From positions 1 to 64,000 of the forward strand of contig CANRJA010000008.1 in NCBI GenBank assembly GCA_947630825.1: 64,000 nt of DNA, read 5' to 3'. Position numbers and translations under genes: made by a program. Source of the DNA: an uncultured Clostridia bacterium (GTDB lineage: Bacteria > Bacillota > Clostridia > Oscillospirales > Ruminococcaceae). Positions 17,601 through 24,257 of the stretch are shown here, one piece after another. Below the pieces are notes generated by a model. That model worked only from the letters and a program-made list of their open reading frames with translations. It did no database searches and was not told where the DNA came from. Position 1 is the first letter of the stretch. The number at the start of each line of letters is the position of its first letter.

Positions 17601-18960
17601 CACTTACGGCGACAAGAGAGAGTTTGCTCCGCCGTTTTCAAAACAGATGCTAGAAGATCTTGCAGACGGAATTCCTATTGGAAAATTGACTTATTCGCTG
17701 CCTATAACTTTAAACCGATCGTCAGAAAAAAATATTGCGGAGTATGAACGCATAATGCAGTCTTTTGAGGATGAAAAGGAAGAAAAGCGTTTAGAAAAGC
17801 AAAAAGAAAAGTTTGACGTTAAGGAAATAGAATTCAAAAAGCAGTATGAAAAGTATATTTGGGATAAGAGAATATACAATAAGAAGTACAAAAAGCTTTG
17901 TGCAAGCAACGGTATTGTTGCAAAAAGCGTATTGATTTTTGACCCGTTTTTCAGTGGTAAAATTATAAAGCCGGAGTTATGCGACTTGTGCAGAGAGCTT
18001 TCAAAGGTGAAGGGAACAAGTATAAATTATATTGTAAACAAAAAGAGTTACACAGATGAGGATTTAAAGCTTATTGCAACAAGCGAAGTTATAATTTTGA
18101 GAGATCAAATTGATATTATAAGTATGCTTGATATAAGGTCTGAAACAAAAATAGTTCAGATGTGGCAATGCGCTTTACCGACATCCGGTTCGGGATATAT
18201 GAGAAATTTAAGCAATGTGGGACCCTATGAAAGAAAGCTCATTGAACAAAAGGAGGATGTTAATTACTCGGTAGTAACGGCGGCTTCGCACGCTATTTCT
18301 GAGATGTTTGCAAAATCCTTGAAAAATACCGAAGCTTCAAATATAATAACTATCGGAAATCCTTGTACAGATATTTATTTTGATGAAAAAAGTAAAGAAG
18401 AAACCAGACAGAAACTTTACAAAAAATTTCCGCAGGCAAGAGATAAAAAAATCATTGCGTATATTCCCAGCCACAGATTTAGAACGGAGCCGTATAAAAA
18501 GCTGGAATTCCTCGATGTACCACTTATGTATAAGTATTTGAAGGACGATTATGTTCTTTTATTTCATAGTTCGGTTAAAAATGATAATAAGTATCACATA
18601 GCAAAATGTCACAAGGATTTTGCTTTTGAGATAAAGGGTATTGTTGCGTTAAGACCTCTTCTTTCAATAGCAGACGTAATCGTAGGTGATTACCGAAGCA
18701 GCTTCTTTGAAGCACCGCTTTTAAATGTTCCTATATTTGTAACTGCAAATGATTTTGAAGAACAAAAGGAGAACAAAGGTCTTAATGATAATTACAAGCA
18801 TATCATAGGAGGTCCTATAGTAGCTGACACTATGGATCTTGTGCAGAGAATAATTGATATAGACCAATATGATTTTACAAAACAACAGAATGTTGTTAAA
18901 AAATTCTTTGACAAATGTGACGGAGGTTCTTCTAAAAGGCTGGTTGACACGCTTTTTTAA
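14632..18960 (+). CDS. giant fusion: CDP-polyol phosphotransferase + HAD-type hydrolase (COG5610-like) + degenerate second phosphotransferase domain
   Basis: 1442 residues. Residues about 35-400 form a CDP-glycerol phosphotransferase domain with LFHGVG (His129), APTYRD (228-233), KMHPLM (264-269) and VDYSS (309-313). Residues about 411-640 form a HAD-like domain with FDIFDTL (416-422; likely nucleophile Asp417), SDMYLP (544-549) and FGDSQIADG (603-611). This arrangement, followed by FISRDGYHLKR (697-707), fits the COG5610 type of predicted HAD proteins found in polysaccharide loci. A charged linker (about 1035-1090) leads to a second phosphotransferase-like domain (1095-1442) in which WHxxG is replaced by MWQCAL. 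AAGGGAG precedes the ATG. No frameshift or stop interrupts it. Confidence 0.85.
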   Translation: MSINSPKKDNRSVVRKMASKVKYRIMSFYDPIADLRPLWLFNAGNLFAGNPKWLFVYINKYRKDIKAVWLCDEDETVKYINDLGYEAHNFNSQMAFAYEPKAMVYVVENVKEVFPARLNPDAVILNLFHGVGCKSIERKVDYGFLFEKIAKKYIRHNSRYKNNQLFLVTSPLMEKHFKEQCGIDDDKVIRAGYPRCEYQKYFEKIQTFDHDILAQKGMPHDAKIALYAPTYRDASPFDFFGKAIPDMEALLEKLKENNTLLIFKMHPLMESDSVYTQVKEFYKNCPNFLFWDNAYDLYEIMDRIDLAIVDYSSIYYDLLSAGVRNFIRYIFDYGQENTIRDLVFDLLEMTSGRICNNFSELLDSFGYENTKQDQKDTERINKLFWEYSGRDTFEKIISQTMEFTPDKRELPILYSFDIFDTLISRKVLNPIGIFYYVKEKIERSNVDFPAFLVKKYPKIRQEAETNVRDFYIKTLNLREDDRREIHLDEIFDRIQYVYGITDEQKQLLKDLELEAEYENSIPIPEKIGFVEELLNRGEKVILISDMYLPKEFVRKLLKKANPVLAELPLFLSSDYGVQKTTKLLYLEVYKSFDEYNFSKWLHFGDSQIADGKRPRQLGITAKVHGVPEFNEYETAMVEEIGTYDSFLVAAKLARFRDENTNIKDYYAYAHVSMYMVPYVSYAIKDALKNGIKTLYFISRDGYHLKRIADAIIRAKGIDMKTKYIYGSRRAWRVPSFVKEIDEEFFTNFGNFAQVQSYEHLLDATCLDEEIFQKEFPELAYLKDVERIDQKTLDDIKIVLSNSDRYKRYILNYAKKEREIINEYFNQEIDFSERFAFVEYWGRGYTQDCHVRIMHTAAGKEIDVPYYYMRSIYSTEGASIKKNFTTHVQSLIFVEAIFANIPYKSIEKYKYEDSKVVPVIEPIQCDEELNYSLERFLKQFCLDFYDSESQYNDEETLERELFDFSFNYYAEHQEDDLIFTECLGSLVDSVGTYGDKREFAPPFSKQMLEDLADGIPIGKLTYSLPITLNRSSEKNIAEYERIMQSFEDEKEEKRLEKQKEKFDVKEIEFKKQYEKYIWDKRIYNKKYKKLCASNGIVAKSVLIFDPFFSGKIIKPELCDLCRELSKVKGTSINYIVNKKSYTDEDLKLIATSEVIILRDQIDIISMLDIRSETKIVQMWQCALPTSGSGYMRNLSNVGPYERKLIEQKEDVNYSVVTAASHAISEMFAKSLKNTEASNIITIGNPCTDIYFDEKSKEETRQKLYKKFPQARDKKIIAYIPSHRFRTEPYKKLEFLDVPLMYKYLKDDYVLLFHSSVKNDNKYHIAKCHKDFAFEIKGIVALRPLLSIADVIVGDYRSSFFEAPLLNVPIFVTANDFEEQKENKGLNDNYKHIIGGPIVADTMDLVQRIIDIDQYDFTKQQNVVKKFFDKCDGGSSKRLVDTLF

Positions 18961-19061
18961 AAATAAAATCAAATTTTTAGGAAAATTAATATACTCTTGA
19001 TAATTTTGATATGTTTTGTGATATAATTAATATGAATTTTATCGTTTTATGTCGGCGTAAT

Positions 19062-19090
19062 TAGACTTTTATTTAATTATGTTGTATAAT
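19062..19090 (+). promoter_or_regulatory. possible promoter of tagGH
   Basis: TAGACT, 17-nt spacer, TATAAT, located 35 nt before tagG. The -35 has two mismatches to consensus. A second TATAAT-like sequence lies about 60 bases upstream with poor spacing. Confidence 0.5.
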
Positions 19091-19125
19091 GTTTAGAATT
19101 ATAATTTGTTTATGGAGAAAAATAA

Positions 19126-19914
19126 ATGAGGAATGTATATATTCAAAAGTTCATAAGCTACAGACATTTGATGATTGAGCTTGTAAAAAAAGGAATTAAA
19201 TTAAAGTACAGAAGATCATATCTGGGGATATTATGGTCGCTTATTGAGCCTTTGCTAACAATGGCTGTGCTTACTATCGTGTTTACAAGGCTTTTGGGAA
19301 GAGACGCTAAAGGTCTTAATATTCCGTTTGCACTTTATATTCTTATCGGACGGCTTATGTATTCTTATTTTTCATCTGGAACAAAGACGGCTATGCGCTC
19401 TATAAGAACAAACGCACCTATGATTAAAAAGGTTTATGTTCCTAAATATTTGTATCCGCTGTCGTCGACGCTTTACACATATGTGATCTTTCTTATTTCG
19501 CTTATAGATTTGTTCGGCGCGGCTATTGCAATGGGTGTTAAACCGTCTTGGTATATGCTTCAGGCATTTATACCTCTGATTTTAATTTTCTTTTTAACAT
19601 TCGGTATAGGAATGATACTAACAACTGTAGATGTATTTTTCAGAGATGTGGAGTACATTTGGGATGTTGTTTCAATGCTTATTATGTATACGAGCGCTAT
19701 TTTCTATACTACAAACAGGTTTAAAGGCTGGATGTTGAATATCTTTAAATTCAATCCATTGTACAGGCTTATTGAAGGCTTCAGAGACGCATTTTCCGGT
19801 CAGCCTATGCATCCTTACGGAATGCTTTATGCGGCACTGTTTTGTTTTGCGGTAGTTATTTTCGGTTTCTTTGTCTTCTATAAAAAGCAGGATGATTTTA
19901 TTCTGCATATTTAA
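19126..19914 (+). CDS. tagG: teichoic acid export ABC permease TagG
   Basis: ABC-2-type permease, 262 residues with about six hydrophobic segments, beginning with the amphipathic YRRSYLGILWSLIEPL region typical of TagG/Wzm proteins. It forms the membrane pore that flips lipid-linked teichoic acid outward. The ATPase partner follows 48 bases later. GGAG is nine bases from the ATG. It closes the teichoic-acid cluster. Confidence 0.93.
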   Translation: MRNVYIQKFISYRHLMIELVKKGIKLKYRRSYLGILWSLIEPLLTMAVLTIVFTRLLGRDAKGLNIPFALYILIGRLMYSYFSSGTKTAMRSIRTNAPMIKKVYVPKYLYPLSSTLYTYVIFLISLIDLFGAAIAMGVKPSWYMLQAFIPLILIFFLTFGIGMILTTVDVFFRDVEYIWDVVSMLIMYTSAIFYTTNRFKGWMLNIFKFNPLYRLIEGFRDAFSGQPMHPYGMLYAALFCFAVVIFGFFVFYKKQDDFILHI

Positions 19915-19962
19915 ATTAGAAGTTCAAAAGATATAGCTCAAAAGGAGGGTACAGATTAAATC

Positions 19963-20772
19963 ATGGGTAAAACTATACTTAATGTTTCTCATGTTGGAAT
20001 GAAATTTAACCTTAGTAAGGAAAAGGTTGACAATATAAAAGAGTTTGTAATAAAGCTTTTGAAAAGAGAGCTTCACTATAATGAGTTCTGGGCATTAAAA
20101 GATATCTCATTTGAGGTCGAGCAGGGCGACAGATTGGGCGTTCTTGGCTTGAACGGAGCAGGTAAGTCGACTCTTTTAAAAATAATCTCAGGTGTTTTTA
20201 AGCCCACTGAGGGTGAGATAACAGTTGATGGGAAAATCGTACCGCTTCTTGAACTGGGAGCAGGCTTTGACAGACAGTATACCGGCGGAGAAAATATTTT
20301 TTTGTATGGTACTGTTTTGGGATACTCGAGAGACTTTCTTAAAGAAAAATACGATGAAATTGTCGAATTTTCAGGTCTTGGGGATTTTATTGACGTTCCT
20401 ATAAAGAATTATTCGTCAGGAATGAGGGCAAGGCTAGGCTTTTCTATTGCAACTATTGTGGATCCGGAAATTCTCATTCTCGATGAGGTTTTGTCGGTGG
20501 GGGACAGAAAGTTTAAGAAGAAAAGTCTGAATAAAATCCAGTCAATGATGAAGAGTAATGTAACTGTACTTTTCGTTTCTCATAATACAGACCAAATAAG
20601 AGAAATTTGTAACAAAGCCATTTTGCTCGAACACGGCAGGCTCATTGCTAATGGCGAGGTAAACGAGGTTTGCGACTATTACGAAAAGCTAGTAGAGGAA
20701 GAGTATGATATCGACGAACTGCCCAAAAAATTAAGGAAAAAACGCAGAAAAAAACAGAAACTTCAAAATTGA
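19963..20772 (+). CDS. tagH: teichoic acid export ABC ATPase TagH (short form)
   Basis: ATP-binding subunit paired with TagG. Walker A GLNGAGKST (62-70), the TagH/Wzt-type LLELGAGFD segment (95-103), signature SSGM (151-154) and Walker B LILDE (171-175) are intact. At 269 residues it ends just after the nucleotide-binding domain with a very basic tail (KKLRKKRRKKQKLQN). It lacks the long C-terminal extension of Bacillus subtilis TagH and the carbohydrate-binding domain of some Wzt proteins. AAAGGAGGG lies upstream. A strong terminator follows. Confidence 0.93.
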   Translation: MGKTILNVSHVGMKFNLSKEKVDNIKEFVIKLLKRELHYNEFWALKDISFEVEQGDRLGVLGLNGAGKSTLLKIISGVFKPTEGEITVDGKIVPLLELGAGFDRQYTGGENIFLYGTVLGYSRDFLKEKYDEIVEFSGLGDFIDVPIKNYSSGMRARLGFSIATIVDPEILILDEVLSVGDRKFKKKSLNKIQSMMKSNVTVLFVSHNTDQIREICNKAILLEHGRLIANGEVNEVCDYYEKLVEEEYDIDELPKKLRKKRRKKQKLQN

Positions 20773-20809
20773 TTTTTTAAACTGCCACATATTTGATTTC
20801 TTTGCTATG

Positions 20810-20837
20810 AAGCGTTCTTATTTTGAACGCTTTTTTC
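20810..20837 (+). terminator. terminator of tagGH
   Basis: AAGCGTTC, 7-nt loop, GAACGCTT, then TTTTC. It ends the teichoic-acid cluster. Confidence 0.88.
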
Positions 20838-20913
20838 ATTATTAAATATATATCCGCTCTTGAAGCTCTATTGCAGTATTTGTAAATAAACTATTAACAT
20901 ATATTCTACACCC

Positions 20914-20941
20914 TTGATTTTTCCTCTTGCGGTGTTATAAT
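20914..20941 (+). promoter_or_regulatory. promoter of htpG
   Basis: TTGATT, 16-nt spacer, TATAAT. The predicted transcription start falls inside the CIRCE operator that follows. Confidence 0.72.
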
Positions 20942-20945
20942 ACTA

Positions 20946-20972
20946 TTAGCACTCTAATGATTAGAGTGCTAA
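20946..20972. promoter_or_regulatory. CIRCE operator (HrcA binding site)
   Basis: TTAGCACTC, nine bases, GAGTGCTAA: an exact match to the CIRCE consensus. It sits directly after the -10 of htpG, where HrcA would block transcription until heat or unfolded protein releases it. Confidence 0.96.
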
Positions 20973-21007
20973 AACAATTATTAAGACGTTGAAAGGAATG
21001 GTCAAGT

Positions 21008-22912
21008 TTGGGTACAAAACAATTTAAAGCGGAGTCTAAAAGACTTCTTGAGATGATGATAAACTCAATATATACGCATAAGGAAATATTTTTAAGAGAG
21101 CTTATTTCCAATGCGTCGGACGCTATAGATAAGCTGTATTTTAAATCGCTTACCGATACAAGTGTTGGACTTAATAAGGACGATTTTGAGATTAATATTG
21201 AGATCGACAAGGATAACAGAACTCTAACTATATCGGATAACGGAATAGGTATGACTAAAGAGGAACTTGAGAACAATCTCGGCACTATTGCAAAGAGCGG
21301 TTCGCTGGCTTTTAAAAATGACAATGAGCTTGGCGAAGATGTCGATATTATCGGACAGTTCGGCGTTGGATTCTATTCGGCATTTATGGTTGCTAAGAAG
21401 GTCACTGTAGTGTCTAAAGCCTACGGCGAGGACAAGGCGCATATCTGGAAGTCGTCAGGCGTGTCGGGTTATACGATTGATGATTGTGAGTCTGATATGA
21501 GCGCAGGTACGGTAATTACACTTGAAATCAAGGACAATACCGACGACGAAAAGTATGACGAGTTCTTGGAGCAGTATAGAATTCAGTCGCTTGTTAAGAA
21601 GTATTCTGACTATATTCGTTTTCCTATCAAGATGGAGATGGAGAAAACTGAGTACCCTGAGAAAAAAGAGGGCGAGGATAAAGAGCCTGAACCTATTACC
21701 GTCAGGGAGATAGTTACGCTCAATAGTATGGTTCCTATATGGAAGAAGAATAAGAACGAGCTTAAAGACGAGGACTACAACAGCTTCTATACCGATAAGT
21801 TTGCAGATTATGAAGCCCCAATCACACATATCCACTCGAAGAACGAGGGTATCGCTACCTATGACGCTTTGCTGTTTGTTCCGTCGAGAGCGCCTTTTGA
21901 CTACTACTCAAAGAATTATAAAAAGGGATTGCAGCTTTACTCAAGCGGAGTTATGATAATGGACTGCTGCGAGGACCTGCTGCCGGATTATTTTAACTTT
22001 GTAAAGGGTCTTGTAGATTCGCAGGATTTGTCTCTTAACATTTCAAGGGAAATGCTCCAGCACGACAGACAGGTTAAAATTATTGCCAAGAATATTGAAA
22101 AGTCGATAAAGAACGAGCTTACCAAAATGTTGAAAAATAAGAGGGAAGACTATGAGAAATTCTTCAAGGCATTTGGTCTTAACCTCAAGTTCGGTATCTA
22201 TCAAAGCTACGGAATGGCTAAGGAAACCTTGCAGGATTTGCTTTTGTTTAAATCGTCTTTCGAGGGTAAGATGGTTACGCTCGACGAGTACGTAAGCCGT
22301 ATGAAGGACGACCAGAAGTATATTTACTATGCCTGCGGTGAGAGCGAGGCTCGTATTGAAATGCTCCCTCAGGCGGAGGCTGTTAAGGATAAGGGCTATG
22401 AAATTCTTTACTGCACCGACGACGTTGACGAGTTTGCAATTAAGATGATTATGAACTATAAGGAGAAAGAGTTTAAGTCTATTTCCGCAAGCGACCTCGA
22501 CCTCAGCACGGATGAAGAAAAAGAAGAAGTCAAAAAGAAAACTGAGGACAGCAAGGGTATGTTTGAATTTATGAAAGAGTCTCTAGGCGATAAGGTTTCA
22601 GAGGTAAGGCTTTCTTCAAAGCTCAAAACTCACCCTGTTTGTCTTTCTAGCGACGGTCAGGTCTCAATAGAGATGGAAAAAGTGTTAAACTCAATGCCTC
22701 AGAACGGTGATAACAAGGTGAAGTCTGAAAAGGCTTTGGAAATAAATGCTTCTCACCCGATTTACGAAAAGCTGAAAAGCCTTTATGAAACGGACAAGGA
22801 TAAGCTAAAGGTCTATGCCGGTCTGTTGTATGATCAAGCTCTGCTTATTGAGGGAATGAGTATTGAAAATCCTCTGGAGTTTTCTAATAATATTTGTGAC
22901 CTTATGGTGTAA
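21008..22912 (+). CDS. htpG: molecular chaperone HtpG (Hsp90)
   Basis: Cytoplasmic ATP-dependent chaperone dimer, 634 residues, normal length. The N-terminal GHKL ATPase motifs are present: [19 protein letters not shown] and [12 protein letters not shown]. The middle domain and the C-terminal dimerisation domain follow. It starts with TTG ten bases after AAAGGA; the ATG at 20998 is in another frame. The CIRCE element makes it an HrcA-regulated heat-shock gene here. A hairpin terminator follows. Confidence 0.97.
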   Translation: MGTKQFKAESKRLLEMMINSIYTHKEIFLRELISNASDAIDKLYFKSLTDTSVGLNKDDFEINIEIDKDNRTLTISDNGIGMTKEELENNLGTIAKSGSLAFKNDNELGEDVDIIGQFGVGFYSAFMVAKKVTVVSKAYGEDKAHIWKSSGVSGYTIDDCESDMSAGTVITLEIKDNTDDEKYDEFLEQYRIQSLVKKYSDYIRFPIKMEMEKTEYPEKKEGEDKEPEPITVREIVTLNSMVPIWKKNKNELKDEDYNSFYTDKFADYEAPITHIHSKNEGIATYDALLFVPSRAPFDYYSKNYKKGLQLYSSGVMIMDCCEDLLPDYFNFVKGLVDSQDLSLNISREMLQHDRQVKIIAKNIEKSIKNELTKMLKNKREDYEKFFKAFGLNLKFGIYQSYGMAKETLQDLLLFKSSFEGKMVTLDEYVSRMKDDQKYIYYACGESEARIEMLPQAEAVKDKGYEILYCTDDVDEFAIKMIMNYKEKEFKSISASDLDLSTDEEKEEVKKKTEDSKGMFEFMKESLGDKVSEVRLSSKLKTHPVCLSSDGQVSIEMEKVLNSMPQNGDNKVKSEKALEINASHPIYEKLKSLYETDKDKLKVYAGLLYDQALLIEGMSIENPLEFSNNICDLMV

Positions 22913-22926
22913 TTATAGTAAGCAAA

Positions 22927-22963
22927 AAAGAAGTAAGAGATTAAAATTTTCTCTTACTTCTTT
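22927..22963 (+). terminator. terminator after htpG (left copy of a duplicated hairpin)
   Basis: AAGAAGTAAGAGA and TCTCTTACTTCTT form a perfect 13-bp stem, followed by TTATTATTT. A copy with the same arms and a different loop occurs at 24164-24198. Confidence 0.82.
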
Positions 22964-22986
22964 ATTATTTGTCTAAGTATAATAGT

Positions 22987-23015
22987 TTGACAAAATTTTT
23001 ATTTTGTTATATAAT
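22987..23015 (+). promoter_or_regulatory. promoter of the type I toxin mRNA
   Basis: Perfect TTGACA, 17-nt spacer, TATAAT. The expected start (about 23021) coincides with the beginning of the left inverted-repeat arm. Confidence 0.87.
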
Positions 23016-23020
23016 AAGCC

Positions 23021-23280
23021 AAAGGGTGCTGTACATAAACGGTCAGCGGTGGCGGTTTCTCCCCGAAAGGGGGTGATGATATGGTATCATATGCTGAATT
23101 GTATTTATTCGTTAGTATGATTACTGATATTATCACTCTAATTCTTCTTATAATTTATAAGAAAAACTAGAGTTTCTTACATAAAAAAGAAACACCGCCT
23201 ACTCCCACAAGTAACGGTGTTTCAAACATCAAAAACTTAGGGAAAAACCGCAAGCCGTAAGACTTTGTACAGCACCCTTT
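23021..23280 (+). ncRNA. type I toxin transcript with pairing 5' and 3' ends
   Basis: AAAGGGTGCTGTACA at 23021-23035 is the exact reverse complement of TGTACAGCACCCTTT at 23266-23280, so the two ends of the transcript can form a 15-bp stem. This long-range closure is typical of toxin mRNAs in type I systems. A GAAA-loop hairpin (CCCC-gaaa-GGGG, 23061-23072) overlaps the ribosome-binding site and could keep translation off. The transcript end is inferred from the T-rich sequence after the right arm. Confidence 0.75.
23081..23170 (+). CDS. type I toxin, 29-residue holin-like membrane peptide
   Basis: Too short for the ORF track. ATG follows GGGGGTGATGAT, a strong ribosome-binding site. The peptide starts MVSYAELYLF, has one hydrophobic helix (ITDIITLILLIIY) and a lysine-rich end (KKN). 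This is the pattern of the putative holin-like toxin family of Firmicutes type I systems (M-V-x-Y-x-E/D-L start, single helix, basic tail). Overproduction of such peptides depolarises or damages the membrane. An antisense RNA gene lies on the opposite strand over the 3' part of the message, so expression would be kept off by RNA pairing. Confidence 0.8.
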   Translation: MVSYAELYLFVSMITDIITLILLIIYKKN

Positions 23281-23284
23281 TTAT
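23183..23284 (-). ncRNA. antisense RNA antitoxin
   Basis: The minus strand has a perfect promoter at 23291-23318 and an intrinsic terminator: GAAACACCG/CGGTGTTTC stem (arms at 23215-23223 and 23189-23197) followed by TTTTTT. The predicted RNA is about 100 nt and fully complementary to the 3' half of the toxin message after its stop codon, as for txpA/RatA- or bsrG/SR4-type pairs. Ends are inferred, not measured. Confidence 0.77.
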
Positions 23285-23290
23285 ATTTAT

Positions 23291-23318
23291 ATTATAACAC
23301 ATATTTTTAATATGTCAA
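23291..23318 (-). promoter_or_regulatory. promoter of the antisense RNA
   Basis: TTGACA, 16-nt spacer, TATAAT on the minus strand, close to full consensus, as expected for a constitutive antitoxin RNA. Confidence 0.87.
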
Positions 23319-23352
23319 GCACCTGTCAGGGAAAAATTTAGCCTTGACAGGT

Positions 23353-23583
23353 TTATTTATGTTTAGTATCTTCTTCTGTTTTAGAAAATAAATCTTTTAC
23401 ATCAATATTATATAAAGCTATCATCATTCTAATTGTATCTAAATTAGGCTCTAAAATTCCGCTTTCATATTTTGATATATTACTTTGAGATGTTTTCAAA
23501 AGTTCTGCTGCTTTTTCTTGAGATATTCCAGCTTCTTTTCTAGCTTTTTTAATTCTTTCTGCAAAATGTTTTATTATAATCAT
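23353..23583 (-). CDS. XRE-family HTH repressor (76 aa)
   Basis: Single-domain Cro/CI-type regulator. The helix-turn-helix is in ISQEKAAELLKTSQSNISKYESG, with the usual second half (NLDTIRMMIALYNIDVKDLF). It diverges from the RHH-XRE gene pair, and the shared 145-bp region holds three operators, one of them inside its own likely promoter. Autoregulation and repression of the divergent pair are therefore likely. It has no partner domain of a toxin-antitoxin or protease-sensing type. Confidence 0.9.
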   Translation of the reverse strand: MIIIKHFAERIKKARKEAGISQEKAAELLKTSQSNISKYESGILEPNLDTIRMMIALYNIDVKDLFSKTEEDTKHK

Positions 23584-23614
23584 CTTCTTTCACTTACTTT
23601 GTATAATTTTATCA

Positions 23615-23703
23615 TATTCTATAATAGAATATTATTCAATTTTGGAATAATCCACAATTTACATTATTGAGTTGCTGTGATATAATTATTCCAAAACAGA
23701 ATA
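23615..23703. promoter_or_regulatory. triple operator TATTC-N7-GAATA
   Basis: Three inverted repeats with identical half-sites and identical 7-nt gaps: 23615-23631, 23633-23649 and 23687-23703. Centres are 18 and 54 bases apart. The first lies in the presumed promoter of the 76-aa repressor, the last overlaps the -10 of the rightward promoter, and the middle one lies upstream of its -35. Likely binding sites of one of the islet's XRE proteins. Confidence 0.75.
23658..23686 (+). promoter_or_regulatory. promoter of the RHH-XRE gene pair
   Basis: TTTACA, 17-nt spacer, TATAAT. The -10 is overlapped by the third TATTC-N7-GAATA operator. Confidence 0.77.
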
Positions 23704-23728
23704 ATTATAATCAAGCGAGGTGAAAACA

Positions 23729-23908
23729 ATGGATAAGAAGCGTATTCAATTTAGAGCAGATTCAGAAACGCTGGAAAAAATTAATTACATAGCCGAACAT
23801 TACGGACGGTCTGTAAAAGAGCAGATAATTCATTTAATAGAAAACTGCGTTTCCGAGTATGAAGCAAAGATAGGTCCGATTGATGCTGAATCAAAAGATG
23901 AAAATTAG
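23729..23908 (+). CDS. small ribbon-helix-helix (Arc-like) protein
   Basis: 59 residues from the ATG behind GCGAGGTG; the track begins at an upstream GTG that is part of this ribosome-binding site. A short basic beta strand (KKRIQFRAD) is followed by two helices (SETLEKINYIAEHYG and SVKEQIIHLIENCVSEYEAKI), the pattern of an Arc/MetJ-type DNA-binding dimer. The stop is 14 bases before the GTG of the next gene and just ahead of its AGGAGG, so the two are co-translated. Target unknown. Confidence 0.72.
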   Translation: MDKKRIQFRADSETLEKINYIAEHYGRSVKEQIIHLIENCVSEYEAKIGPIDAESKDEN

Positions 23909-23921
23909 GAGGTTTATAAAA

Positions 23922-24158
23922 GTGGAAAAGTATTTAGAAAGATTAAAGAAATTAAGAACTGAGGCAGGGCTGACCCAAAAGCAGATAGCGAAAATAATAA
24001 ATGTATCGCCGAGTACTGTATCAAAATACGAAAGCGGGAAAAGTCCAATAAGAGTTAATGAAGTAATAGCATTAGCAAGATTCTATGATGTAAGTGTGGA
24101 TTACATAGGCGGTTTTACAGATAAGAAGGGTTACTTTTTGGGCAGGGATAAAGCATAA
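23922..24158 (+). CDS. XRE-family HTH regulator (78 aa, GTG start)
   Basis: The helix-turn-helix is clear in LTQKQIAKIINVSPSTVSKYESGKS, followed by a family-typical ending (ALARFYDVSVDYIGG). AGGAGG lies nine bases before GTG 23922; the longer track start overlaps the RHH gene and has no site of its own. It is transcribed with the RHH gene from an operator-controlled promoter, divergent from another XRE gene. That is a two-repressor arrangement reminiscent of mobile-element or prophage control regions, though no phage genes are nearby. Confidence 0.87.
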   Translation: MEKYLERLKKLRTEAGLTQKQIAKIINVSPSTVSKYESGKSPIRVNEVIALARFYDVSVDYIGGFTDKKGYFLGRDKA

Positions 24159-24163
24159 ACAAA

Positions 24164-24198
24164 TAAGAAGTAAGAGAAATTCAATCTCTTACTTCTTA
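24164..24198. terminator. terminator between the islet and prfB (right copy of the duplicated hairpin)
   Basis: TAAGAAGTAAGAGA and TCTCTTACTTCTTA, the same 13-bp arms as the hairpin after htpG. It lies between convergent genes and can serve both. Confidence 0.75.
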
Positions 24199-24257
24199 TA
24201 ATATCTAATATCTTGCTTAAGTAACAAACTTGTCAAAGGCAGTGCTGCGTGCAGTGG

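Noticed and set aside
21008-21324. Antisense ORFs inside htpG, pnp, dnaE and other long genes
   Set aside because: They mirror the codon pattern of the coding strand, lack ribosome-binding sites and lie wholly within conserved genes.
23321-23352. ACCTGTCA/TGACAGGT inverted repeat after the 76-aa XRE gene as a terminator
   Set aside because: Stem arms pair, but in the gene's direction the sequence after it is GCTTGACATATT with no T-tract, and it runs into the antisense promoter; it may be an operator or weak pause site instead.
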